Below are positions 1 to 12,300 of a DNA stretch of 64,000 nt, piece by piece (positions within the stretch are counted from its first letter, which is position 1; each line of letters opens with the position of its first letter). The notes under the pieces were generated by a model that searched no databases, had not been told where the DNA came from, and worked only from the letters and a program-made list of their open reading frames with translations. The position numbers and the translations under genes were made by a program. Source of the DNA: Nematopogon swammerdamellus (Eukaryota; Arthropoda; Insecta; Lepidoptera; Adelidae); contig OX336336.1 in the NCBI GenBank assembly GCA_946902875.1, positions 2,326,545 through 2,390,544 of the forward strand. Direction: 5' to 3'.

Positions 1-153
1 CTCTTGAGTTCGTGTTTTCCGTCCAGTCCAGTGTAGTCGACATGAAATGAAGGGAAGCACTGAAACGGCACCTAAGTTCACCCGGTGTTATGGGCTGACA
101 TCGCGGATGTTGTAGGTGACATAGTTAACCGTGTCAGTTTCCATAAAAAAAAA
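1..153 (+). mobile_element. SINE-B, 3' part
   Basis: Tail half of the 5S-headed SINE, from GTGTTTTCCGTCCAG to the CCATAAAAAAAAA end. Its A tail ends 43 bp from the donor side of crb exon 24. Confidence 0.8.
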
Positions 154-195
154 TTTACATCGCATATCATAGTTATGGTTTCGTCATTGACTTAC

Positions 196-320
196 GTTCG
201 CGTTCGCGATGCACGTGCCACCGTTCTCGCACGGCCGCACCTCACAGAAGGCGGACTCGCAGAGCGCTCCCTCGTAGCCGGAGAAACATTTACACGTGAA
301 GTTGTTCCCCGTCGCCGGGT
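196..320 (-). CDS. crb: crb exon 24: EGF repeat, last in window
   Basis: 125 bp, phase 1 to 0. [14 protein letters not shown] closes the previous EGF and [17 protein letters not shown] opens another. Acceptor CTCGCAG, donor AAC/GTAAGT. Downstream exons are off the left edge. Confidence 0.87.
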
Positions 321-3300
321 CTGCGAGACACACATACAAAGAATCATTTCACATTATTTCAGAAAGAATTTCAACACAGCATGATTCAATGTTCCGAGAA
401 AGTCAATGCTTTGTGAATGGTAATGTTTTGTACATGATTATGATTTAAAGTGTGTGAAGAGTTAGGGCACCTGAGCCCTATTGTCACTGCAACCTAGGAA
501 GATTTATATTTTAAAAGTTTACAGCTAACCCCAAATCCGATTTATTACGCACGGCATCTCGTCCTTTTCCCTTCGTCGCCTTTTACGAAATGCACGAGTA
601 GAGATGCAGTGGGGCTATTCTTTTTAAGAACCGGACCCACGTGATACGGTAATATAACGATAAATAAAAAAAAATCAAAACAAACAAATAAATAAAAATA
701 AAATGAATAAATTATAAAAATAAATGGCAACATTCTCACCAAAGGAATATTCTGTGAACGTTAATGTTCTGTGAAAGACAACATTCTGCGAAAAGCAAAG
801 TTATGTGAAAGAGACGCTGCTTCACGACAGCTAATTTAATTTAATTGAAATCAAAGTAAACTTAGAACCAACCGAACGATGGACCATTTCCCATAGCACA
901 GGGAATCCTAAAATGGGAAACAGGGCACCACTAGAAACTAAGTACAATTATAAGCAATAGTAAGTAACCCTGCGGGTAGATGAACCCATCCTATGCATTG
1001 TATGTAAAAAAACTCCTTATTTATACAATAAACGATTTCTTCCTTTCTTTATTTGAACTAAGAGGGCTGCGTACCGGGTGCGGTGTTGACGCAGAGCGCT
1101 CGGTCGGGCGCGCAGGGCGCGTGCGCGCAGGAGGTGCGCCGCGGCGCCGCGCACGTCGGCCCCGTCCAGTCCGGCGCGCACGCGCAGCGGAACCCGCCCA
1201 CCGTGTCCTCGCACGCGCCGCCGTGCTGGCACGGCGACGACGCGCACTCGTCCACGTCGATGTCGCACCTGCCGGACGACATTTATTATAATTTTTTAGG
1301 TTTCCGTATCCCGTACGGAAGCCTATTACTAAGCCTCCGCCGTCCGTCCGTCTGTCCGAGGGCTGTATCTCTTGAACCGTAATAGGTAGCCCGTTGAAAT
1401 TTTCACACAATATGTATTACTATGGCGGATATACCAAATAATAAAAAAAGAAAATTTTAAAAATTAAGGGGCTCCCATACAACAAACGTACCGAAAAATC
1501 GATTAGTCACACTACTGAATAATAGATGGCGCCACAGGCTTTTATATATTGCATTGCTGAAAGCAAAAGATTGGCGGATAGATACGGAAACCTCCGTGCG
1601 CGAGTAAAACTCGCACTTAACAGATTTTTCTATTTATGTAATCCAGTTTGAGTGGCTGAGTCGGAGGGGCCAAAGCACATGCTCCGACCAGCCAATATCA
1701 CCTCCGAGAAAGTAGGTGCCACACCGGTGACTTTCCTGGATTGCTGGCTATACTGGACTAGAGAACACAACCGAGGCTGCTATGCGGTCGTCTTACATCC
1801 AGTACGGTGGTATCAACCCAGTCGGCTACAATTTGAGCCTATCACCTAGTAAGGGGTAAGGGAAGGGACCTACAGTTTTACGTGGAATCCGAACCACGGT
1901 CAGCCTCCAACGGTCGAGCGGTCACCCATCCAAGTACTGATTGCGCCCAGGTGTGCTTATGATTCGACCGACAGTCGACCGACCGCACCACTGAGCTACC
2001 GAAGCTGACAAAAGTTGTTAATGTTCATATTTCCTCAGGGTTATGCACAAAAATTACTCAAAAATCAAATAAAGTCACACGCATTTCGAACCCCCAACGT
2101 CTCCCGCGAGAGGTTAACTCCTCAGCCGCTAGACAATGTACCAGTGGCGGCTGGTGACTTCAGTGACCGGTAGTGCGCTAAGTACCTACCTACTTAAATA
2201 CCAAATTTCTCAACATTTTCCCGTTATGTTATTTTAAGATCGGGACTTCCGAACTTTTTAAACGCCTGCGTTTTATGATGTACGTGTACCTAGCATGAAT
2301 ATTCTCAAGACACTCAATGAGTTGCAAAAAACAAGAAAAATAATCCAAACAAGTTGTTAAACTCATTTTTAGTACCTTTATGAACACACCCATAATAGAC
2401 CACAACACTACTGCAGCTTTCAAAAAGAAAACAGTAGTAATGTCCCAAAACTACTTAAAAAAAATATAAAAATAAAAGCATTTGAAAAGTAGGAATTGAA
2501 CCCGGGATCACCTGATTGTAAAGTCTCACCTTTAACCAACGCTTAGGGAAATATCGGCACCACTTAATTCACAGTATCACGTGACAGAAAGCACAAAACC
2601 TAACCATAGCCCATTTTAAATATTCGCGCGCTAACGGGCATGTGACATCACATGACAGCGCGCTGACTCTAGGTAGACGGACTCGTGCAAAACGAATCAC
2701 TCGCGACGTGTCGCACGCGCGGCTATTCACGATATAGCGTCCTTGTTTGGCGCTCGTGCGCAGAACTCCATTTTGGCCTATACTGTTTCTATGAAGTATC
2801 TTTTGTCTCACGCGCCAGCGGTGTTTTGCCGATCCCCATACATTCAGTATGGGAGACCCGCGTGCGTTTTCAATTCCGCACGGGGCGCGCGTTTACTCGC
2901 AAAAAAGTGCCTTGTAATCTATAAAATAAGGTCGAATTCACATTCGTATTTATTTGGAGTACGATCTTTATGGTTTTAATGTAGGTATGTTGTAAGATAT
3001 TATTTATTTTGAGTGAAGTGAAGACTTCTCGTGGTATGGTAGTGCGGCGCACGAGTGCACTTTAGGACCAGCCCAGTGCAATGTAGGTACAGTGGAATAC
3101 TCACAGGGCTCCCTCCCAGCCGGGCGTGCAGACGCATGTGTAGGCGGCGACACCGTCGACGCAGGTGGCGTTGTTCCGGCAGCGGTGGTCGCCGCACTCG
3201 TCGATGTCGAGCTCGCATCGGTCGCCGGCGTAGCCGCCGAGGCAAGCGCACGCGTACGAGGCGCCGATGTCCTCGCAGTGTCCGCCGTGCTGGCAGTCCT

Positions 3301-6300
3301 GCTCCAGGCACAGCACGCAGCCCAGACCGGCCTCCGCGTTCCACGGCCGACCGGACCTATACATTAAAGTGTGAGAATTAGGGCCCTGAGTTGTCACTGC
3401 GACCTAGGAAGATCTATTGTGATCTCTCAAAAGTTTACAGCTCACACCCAAGTATGAGGTAGGTGGATAGCTAGTTTTAGAGCTTACTTACAAAAAACAG
3501 CTGTTCTGCGTTTTAACATAGTACGGTCATTGACCCCATACAATGCAAGCTACCTAGTGATACACACAGGTCTGGTGACTTTGTGACTTACTTACAACAA
3601 ACAGCTGTTCTGCGTTTGAACATAGTACGGTCAATGACCCCATACAATGCAAGCTACCTACTGTTACACACAGGTCTAGTGACCTTGTGACTTACTTACA
3701 ACAAACAGCTGATCTGCGTTTGAACGTAGTAAGGTCATTAACCCCGTACAATGCAAGCTACCTACTGTTATACAAAGGTTGATCCTTTTAATGTTTAGGT
3801 AGCAAACATGTTTTGTTAAATTTCTCGAAAAGTAATGCTAAAAACATAATTTTTTTTGCGTAACGTGTTTATTTGAGTGTGTACTTAACCCTCCCGAAAC
3901 ATTTGACATGAATAACGAAGCACCTTATATATGCAGGATATCACAAGTAGAGTGATAATGGTTGCTCACTAAACAAGGCTGATATAGGATAATAATAAAG
4001 ATATTTTTGTAACAAACATAAACATACACGAGGTTGAAGTGCGGCAAGGCGGCAAGCATGGGCGCAGTCGGCCCGACGAACAGCTTCTCCTTCGGGAAGA
4101 ACGGCAGCAACAAGTCACCCACGTGCACCTCCCCGATGCAGCCCTATACAACAACAACACTCGAGCATAAGTTTTTTTTTTTATGTAATCCGGTATGGGT
4201 GGCTGAGTCGGAGTGGCCAAAGCGCATGCTCCGACCAGCCAATGTCACCTCCGAGAAGGAAGGTGCCATACAGGAGACTTCCCTTTGGATTGCTGGCTAT
4301 TCTGGACTAGAGGACAACACAACCGAGGCTGCTATGCGGCCATCTTACATCAGTTACAGGGAATATTAACTTCTCCGGTGTGGGCGCCGCGGCGCACGCT
4401 AATCTCCGTAAAATGTTGCAAATATTCTCCGCCGGGATTTGTTACACAAGGAGAGAAAAATCATTTTTTCGAAAAAAAAAATAATATGAACATCTATTGT
4501 CAATTTAACATGTTTGTAATAGTTTCAAAATTCCTTACAAATATATGTATACCTATATATGAGAAGAGCGGAAGACCGCGTGTGGTGGCGTGCCTTGGGA
4601 GAGGCCTATGTCCAGCAGTGGACCGATACAGGCTGATGATGATGATGATGATGATGATATGTATACCTTACAGTGCATTGACCTTTTTCGATTACAAATT
4701 GTGAGTTGAACATTCAGGCACATTGCGCTCCACAAATATAGTGAGGTAAAGTTTTTTTCAATTTCACACACTCGCGAATGGATAAAAACCTCTAATAATA
4801 ACACATTCCCTTCATAAATGTTGTATTCTTTAGAATTTATACACAAACACTACTAACCAAAAACACCAAAAACTATTTTTATTTGAGGCGCCGGCGCGCC
4901 TAGTTACCTCGCGAAAATGGTGTCCCCATGAAATAGATTATAGAACACAGCCGACTGTCAGCCGTTGTAGAAACTTCAAGTTTATCAAAACAAGAAATAT
5001 GGTATCGTTGGAGATAGTACGTGAACAGTATACCTTGAAATATTCCCCGACAGAGCTGTCGACATTCCACTCCTCACCGTTAGTGATCCACGGTGCTATG
5101 TCTGTCACCGAGTCCATCTGCAACAAAATCGGGGCATAAATATTGTTTTTTCCATCTGCCTATTACGTTAGCCCCCTCATCAGATATGTTGTTCAGTTCC
5201 TGCCACTAAATAATGCGTGTCGAGCTTAGAAAGAGACAATGCGGTTGTAGGGTGGTTTTTTTTTTATGTAAACCAGCATGGGTGGCTGTGCCGAGAGACC
5301 AATGGTGCAGTCGACAGAGCCAAAATCACCTCTCCTCGCGAAACCACGCTCAGTTAGGTGCCATACAAGCAGATTTGCGGACAGTTGCTAGGCTGTCTAG
5401 CCCGTTAATACGACGCTTGAAGACACCCAGGTTAAAGGATTCAGGAAATACACTCGCCGGAAGACAGTTCCACACTCTAGCGGTGCGACAAAGAAACGAT
5501 TTAGAGAACCGATGGGTTCTCAAAAGCCCAATGTCAACAGCAAAAGGGTGCTGAGTCTCTCTGCGACGAGTCATGCGGAGATAGGACGGGTGGCAGGGAA
5601 TAAGGGATGCTAGTTCCACTGTCGTCCCTGTCGCACGAACTAGCACGTCTCTGCGACAGGGATGACGCACTACAACCGGATTGTCTCTTTCTAAAGCTCC
5701 AGATGCCCCGGGAACTGTTTTGTCAGCCTCGGTAGCTCAGTGGTGCGGTCGGTCAACTGTTGTTAAGCACACGCCAAGGGGTTACGGGCTGACATCACGG
5801 ATGTAGTAGGTGATGTAGCCAACAGTGTCAGTTTACATAAAAAAAACCCGGCCAAGTGCGAGTCGAACTCGCGCACCGAGGTTTCCGCAGCACAAAAAAA
5901 CATTGAAAAAAAAAACACATTCATCCCCCCTTAATTTTTTTACTTTTTCTTATTATTATTATTTGTTGTTATAACGGCCATAATAACACATATTCTGTGA
6001 AAATTTCAACGGGCTACCTATTACGGTTCATGAGACTCGGACAGACAGACAGACAGACGGCGTAGGCTTAGTAATAGGGTCCCGTACCGGATACGGAACC
6101 CTAAAAAACGCAGCCCGACCTGGTGTGCATTGTTCTCCATGGTGTAGAGGCTGCCCGCGGACTGTGGGGAGGAGCCCGCCCGCGCGGCGGCGGAGGCGGA
6201 CGGCTTCACGCCCCCCAGGTAGATGACCCCCTTCGTCATCAGCTCCTGCCACGCCGCGCCGTCCAGCGCCGCCGCCAGCGCCGGCTTGTCTTCCTTCTGC

Positions 6301-9300
6301 CAGTCACCGAACCCGCCTGCGCAGACAATCAAATAAGCCGCTCATTCATTTATTCATTCAGTGCATGTTACACTGAGTAACAGTGGCGTGGGGTGAAATT
6401 TGGACTAAGGGAAGCTGGAACTGGTTGGCTGTCAATGAACTACATATGTGTATACTAATATGTAATACTACTAATATGTAATACAATTTTTTACATTATA
6501 TGTGATAGATAATGCATGATAATATATGTACGATTGAATAAATGACTATTCTATTTTATTCTAAGTGCACTCATAAATTATAAAAAACAGAATACACGCA
6601 CCAGCTGTAGCCGGTTTAGCCAGCCCGAGTTGGTACCACCACACTGAATGAAACGTCGGTCGAAACAGCTATGTAAATACATAGTTTGTGTTTTCCGTCC
6701 AGTTCAATGTAGCCGGCACGACCGAAGGGAAGCACTGACGTGTAGCACCAAGTTCACCCGGTGTTATGGGCCGACATCACGGATGTTATAGGTGATGTAG
6801 CCAACCGTGTCAGTTTCCATAAAAAAAAAGAACCAGCTGTCAGCTGTCAGTGTATAAAAATTTGTTTTTTATGAATAGCTCGACATTTGGCATCACCTAC
6901 AAGTAGGTGTCTAACGATGCCCATGGACATTCTGTGATGCACGGGGATTGCGAATGTCATGCCGGCCGGCCTGACAGGAGCCTTTTCACGCCTATTTTGA
7001 AAGACCCCAGGCTGTACTTGGGAGAAATAGAATAAATACACAAAAATAAATAAAATATAATATTCTATTTTATTCTAGAGTGACCCCTGATCTGATGCGG
7101 CGAGACGACAAAGTGTAGAGTGCTCCACGTGAGGTCGGGCGTCAGCTTGCGGAAGTGCTTCTGCTGGCGGAGCTGCTCGCCGGCCAGCTGCCACTGCACC
7201 GAAAGCTGGTCGCGGAACACGCCCAGCGAGAACACGCTTTGTTCTCCAAATAGAATAAATACACAAAAATAAATAAAATATAATATTCTATTTTATTCTA
7301 GAGTGACCCCTGATCTGATGCGGCGAGACGACAAAGTGTAGAGTGCTCCACGTGAGGTCGGGCGTCAGCTTGCGGAAGTGCTTCTGCTGGCGGAGCTGCT
7401 CGCCGGCCAGCTGCCACTGCACCGAGAGCTGGTCGCGGAACACGCCCAGCGAGAACACGCTGCGGGCGCTCTCGTTGCCGCCCGACACGTGCTCCGCGTA
7501 CAGCAGCGTGCCGCCCGTCTTAGATAAAAAAACTATTCTATTCTATTCTAGAGTGACCTCTGATCTGATGCGGCGAGACAACAAAGTGTAGAGTGCTCCA
7601 CGTGAGGTTGGGCGTCAGCTTGCAGAAGTGCTTCTGCTGGCGGAGCTGCTCGCCGGCCAGCTGCCACTGCACCGAGAGCTGGTCGCGGAATACGCCCAGC
7701 GAGAACACGCTGCGGGCGCTCTCGTTGCCGCCCGACACATGCTCCGCGTACAGCAGCGTGCCGCCCGTCTTAGATAAAAAAACTATTCTATTATATTCTA
7801 GAGTGACCTCTGATCTGATGCGGCGAGACAACAAAGTGTAGAGTGCTCCACGTGAGGTCGGGCGTCAGCTTGCGGAAGTGCTTCTGCTGGCGGAGCATGC
7901 TCGCCGGCCAGCTGCCACTGCACCGAGAGCTGGTCGCGGAACACGCCCAGCGAGAACACGCTGCGGGCGCTCTCGTTGCCGCCCGACACGTGCTCCGCGT
8001 ACAGCAGCGTGCCGCCCGTCTTAGATAAAAAAACTATTCTATTCTATTCTAGAGTGACCTCTGATCTGATGCGGCGAGACAACAAAGTGTAGAGTGCTCC
8101 ACGTGAGGTCGGGCGTCAGCTTGCGGAAGTGCTTCTGCTGGCGGAGCTGCTCGCCGGCCAGCTGCCACTGCACCGAGAGCTGGTCGCGGAACACGCCCAG
8201 CGAGAACACGCTGCGGGCGCTCTCGTTGCCGCCGGACACGTGCTCCGCGTACAGCAGCGTGCCACCAGTCTTAGATCTGTCGACAATGTCACAAGTTCAG
8301 TTTCATTCTCTTCATAGGCTGCTGACCAGGAGTTCATCGGAACAACAGACAAAGACAGGAACAGGAAAAAAAAACCAGTGTACAAAGTAATAATGAAATG
8401 CAATAATGCACTTGTATAAACAAACATAAATAAAGTACTTGCATAAACAAAAATAATATTAACTATAAAATTGAAGTGATACATATACATTAGTAGTGTA
8501 TAATTGGGCTGTTTGATTCACCTCGTCAGAAACATCGAGCTGCTCAATCATAATCGCATTCGCTTCGCTCATACTCATGATTCAAACAGCTCGATCTGTC
8601 TGTCGAGGTGAAATCAAACAGCCCAATTATAAACTACGTCTGCGATGCAGGTGCAGATCGTTTGCATTGCAGAGCTCTTTGAGCGTTAAAATCGCTTTTT
8701 GATCGGTAAACTGAATGCCGGTTAAAATCGCTTTTTGATCGGTAAACTGAATGCCGATGGCAGAATGGTAATGTTTAGGTGCTAAATAGATTACAGTTTT
8801 CACAGCAATCAATATGAAGATACGATGCGATGGTTTCCCGTTTATAAATCGCTTTTTGATCGGTAAACTGAATGCCGGTTAAAATCGCTTTTTGATCGGT
8901 AAACTGAATGCCGATGGCAGAATGGTAATGTTTAGGTGCTAAATAGATTACAGTTTTCACAGCAATCGATATGAAGATACGATGCGATGGTTTCCCGTTT
9001 ATAAATCGCTTTTTGATCGGTAAACTGAATGCCGGTTAAAATCGCTTTTTGATCGGTAAACTGAATGCCGATGGCAGAATGGTAATGTTTAGGTGCTAAA
9101 TAGATTACAGTTTTCACAGCAATCAATATGAAGATACGATGCGATGGTTTCCCGTTTATAAATCGCTTTTTGATCGGTAAACTGAATGCCGATGGCAGAA
9201 TGGTAATGTTTAGGTGCTAAATAGATTACAGTTTTCACAGCAACCGATATGAAGATACGATGCGATGGTTTCCCGTTTATAAATCGCTTTTTGATCGGTA

Positions 9301-12300
9301 AACTGAATGCCGGTTAAAATCGCTTTTTGATCGGTAAACTGAATGCCGATGGCAGAATGGTAATGTTTAGGTGCTAAATAGATTACAGTTTTCACAGCAA
9401 TCAATATGAAGATACGATGCGATGGTTTCCCGTTTATAAATCGCTTTTTGATCGGTAAACTGAATGCCGGTTAAAATCGCTTTTTGATCGGTAAACTGAA
9501 TGCCGATGGCAGAATGGTAATGTTTAGGTGCTAAATAGATTACAGTTTTCACAGCAATCGATATGAAGATACGATGCGATGGTTTCCCGTTTATAAAAGA
9601 GCCATTCACAATATCGCATTCGATTCTTATGACTGCTGTAGGTAGAATGGCGATCGTTTGAGTCCAGCTCCATTTTTATAATGTTTGAGATATAAACCAT
9701 GTCCTATAGCGATGGATTCCATGGCGCTATTATGACGATGTGCTTCTTTCAAATCTTCTCTAGCTATTTTGTAATCATTCACGGCTTTAGCGATTCCAGC
9801 AGCCCCTCCAGCCAAGCTGCCTAAAGCAGATAGGCCTGCAAAAATTGGTATAAGCGGTAATATACCACCTGTTTTTGGAATTGGTATTACTCTAGGCAAT
9901 GGAATGCATGCATTCCTCGGAATAATCTTTTTTGCAAAAGCAAGCGCCCGACGAATAACAGTTTTATTGCTTTTGGATTTAATTTTTCCTAATTTAGTCT
10001 TAATTTTTTTTATCGCTGTCTTAAACGTTTTTATTTTTTTCTTTACACCGGCCCCCGCTTTCACTTTCGCCTTCATAATATTTTTCACCAGCCATGAAGC
10101 GATTTTTTCTCCTCTCCCTGCATCAGCACACTTTGAACGTTTCCCCGCTCTATCCATCAATTTTAAATCAGCTATACGTCTAACGCCCAAATTTTTTGAT
10201 TTCATATATTCTATATCGTGTTCTCGACAGTAATCGTCCAATTGATTAACCCCCGTATCACCTCGCTGCAGTCTTTTATTTAAACGTGTCCCCGGGCCGC
10301 AATAATTATAGCCAGGCAGATGAATTTCAAAAAGGTAAATTATTTATCAATGTATCGACTATTCCCTCCCCTTTCATCACTTAACATCAAATGAAGGTTT
10401 TAGCAAGCGTTTCAAGTTTTTTATAACTAATTATACCTTGTTATCAGCATCTATCCAGCTATTTTCAGACGCGGGAAGACCCAACCATTTTACAAACACT
10501 TTTCCCCCATTTCTTTTTAAAACTTTTTCAACCAGGTAAATATCTGGATATCTTGTTTTCATCAGTTCTTGCTCATAAAAACATCCTGATATAATTTGGC
10601 CGTGCATATCGCTTAATATATACGAGGCAGGCCTCATTGTTTTTATTTTAGCTATTTTAAACAGTTCAGTTGACCAATTCGGATTATATCCCTTGGCAAA
10701 AGCTCCTTTGTATTTGCTTATACGGACATGATCACCTATTTTAAATTTCGGGGGTAGCAGCGCGTTTGCATATTTTTTTCTACTTTTTTCAATATTTGCA
10801 TGAACAGCAGCCGCGTTATAATTACTCACATTTGCAGGTTTAAAACGCGTGGTGCTGTGCACTGTATTATTGTAATTAGTCATTATATTTGCAAGTGGTT
10901 TTCCAACCCATTTATAGTTACCATGATTTTATAATTTCCTCTTTGATGGATTTATTTTTATTAATATTTATCATGATAATTGTTATAAAAATTAAAAGAC
11001 AACCTATTACCATTAAAATTTAAGTATTAATGAGCTTTGACTCTTCCCTCGAGACATTTTAAAGATTTTATTCGCTGGAAAGATATTCATCAAAATTTTT
11101 TCTATACCGCCCATTACTCTTTTCACAATCCTTATTAATTACCAAGAAATTATAGGGCTCACTCCAAATTCTCGCCGCAATATGACGGAAATCATTAAAC
11201 GACATATCGCTATTAACATGCTCATCGTAAACATGTTTCAGATTTACATCATCCTGCCGAAAAAGTATAATCAAATTAGCATTATCCCTCACAAGCTGCT
11301 TCGGTATCTTCGAGTATGTTTGAGTCAAGTAAAAACAGTCGATAAATGCATGTCTTCCCATCGAAAAGAAATCGCGAATATTATCCTGCTTTTCACACGC
11401 AATATCGTCAAAAATAAAAATGGAATCCGGCAATGTTTCCAGGAGTGATATAACTTTTTCATTATCATTAAATTTTTCAAATCTTACTTCAGGTATATTC
11501 GAAAACTTTGCTAAGGAAAAGGTATTTCGGTTGGAATATTGTTTTTGAGTAAAGATAAATGTTTCTATATTTTAACCCATTCTCGTGTAATAAGAGTGCT
11601 AAAATCAGGTTTGTTTTCCCGGAATTACTGGCTCCGCATACTAAAGATCTTATACTATTCGGTAGAAGACTGCAATGCCTCGGCGCTGAATTTTCACTTT
11701 CACCGCAGCGATAAGCGAAATTTAAATCTAATAATATAGGTTGTTTTACAAATTTCATGACCGCTATACTCCTAATATAATTCCTTACTCAGCTGCTGAA
11801 TGCGCATATATGATTATCTTCAGCAAAGCCACCCCCTTTTATAAATTCCGGCTGTATGAAAAAAAAAACGTTTTACATGCAATATAATCTAAAAAAAGGG
11901 ATGTATGCCTAATTAACGCTTTACTATGCGCGAATTTGACATCCGCAATGCTTTCAGCGATGCGTGTCTAGCAAGCTCGTGCACACCACTGTAGGTACTA
12001 ATCGATGAAAAATAAAAAAAAATTCATGTTGCGACAGGCTTAACTTGAAAATATTTTTCGATAGCACGAATTTGACATCTGCAATGATTTCAGCGAAACG
12101 TGTCTAGCAAGCTCGCCCATGTATCTGCAGGTGCTACTCGATGAAAAAAAAAACATGTTAGAACAGGTTTTACTTGAAATATTGATGAAATTATCATGGC
12201 TGCAGCGATGCGAACTCCTCCGCTCTCGCGGCACTTCAGCTTTACATTTCGAATACTTCACACGCCTGCATCATGTCGGTAAGCCTCATATTATAATAAT

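Noticed and set aside
980..1410. Arg/Ala-rich open frames overlapping crb exon 23
   Set aside because: GC-rich shadows of the EGF exon; the same applies to overlapping frames at 3055-3381, 43471-43740 and 47049-47321.
7085..8276. Mutually exclusive alternative exons
   Set aside because: Copies other than the first lack an acceptor, and 32-bp spacers are too short to be introns; donor phase 1 also does not match a start at the retained AAG.
8673..9598. CRISPR or repeat-protein gene on the minus strand
   Set aside because: 157-bp tandem units shift frame from unit to unit, so the short open frames are not one gene.
11433..11500. Programmed ribosomal frameshift in the ATPase
   Set aside because: No slippery heptamer or stimulatory hairpin seen, and a similar one-base defect breaks the PLA2 gene, so decay or sequencing error is simpler.
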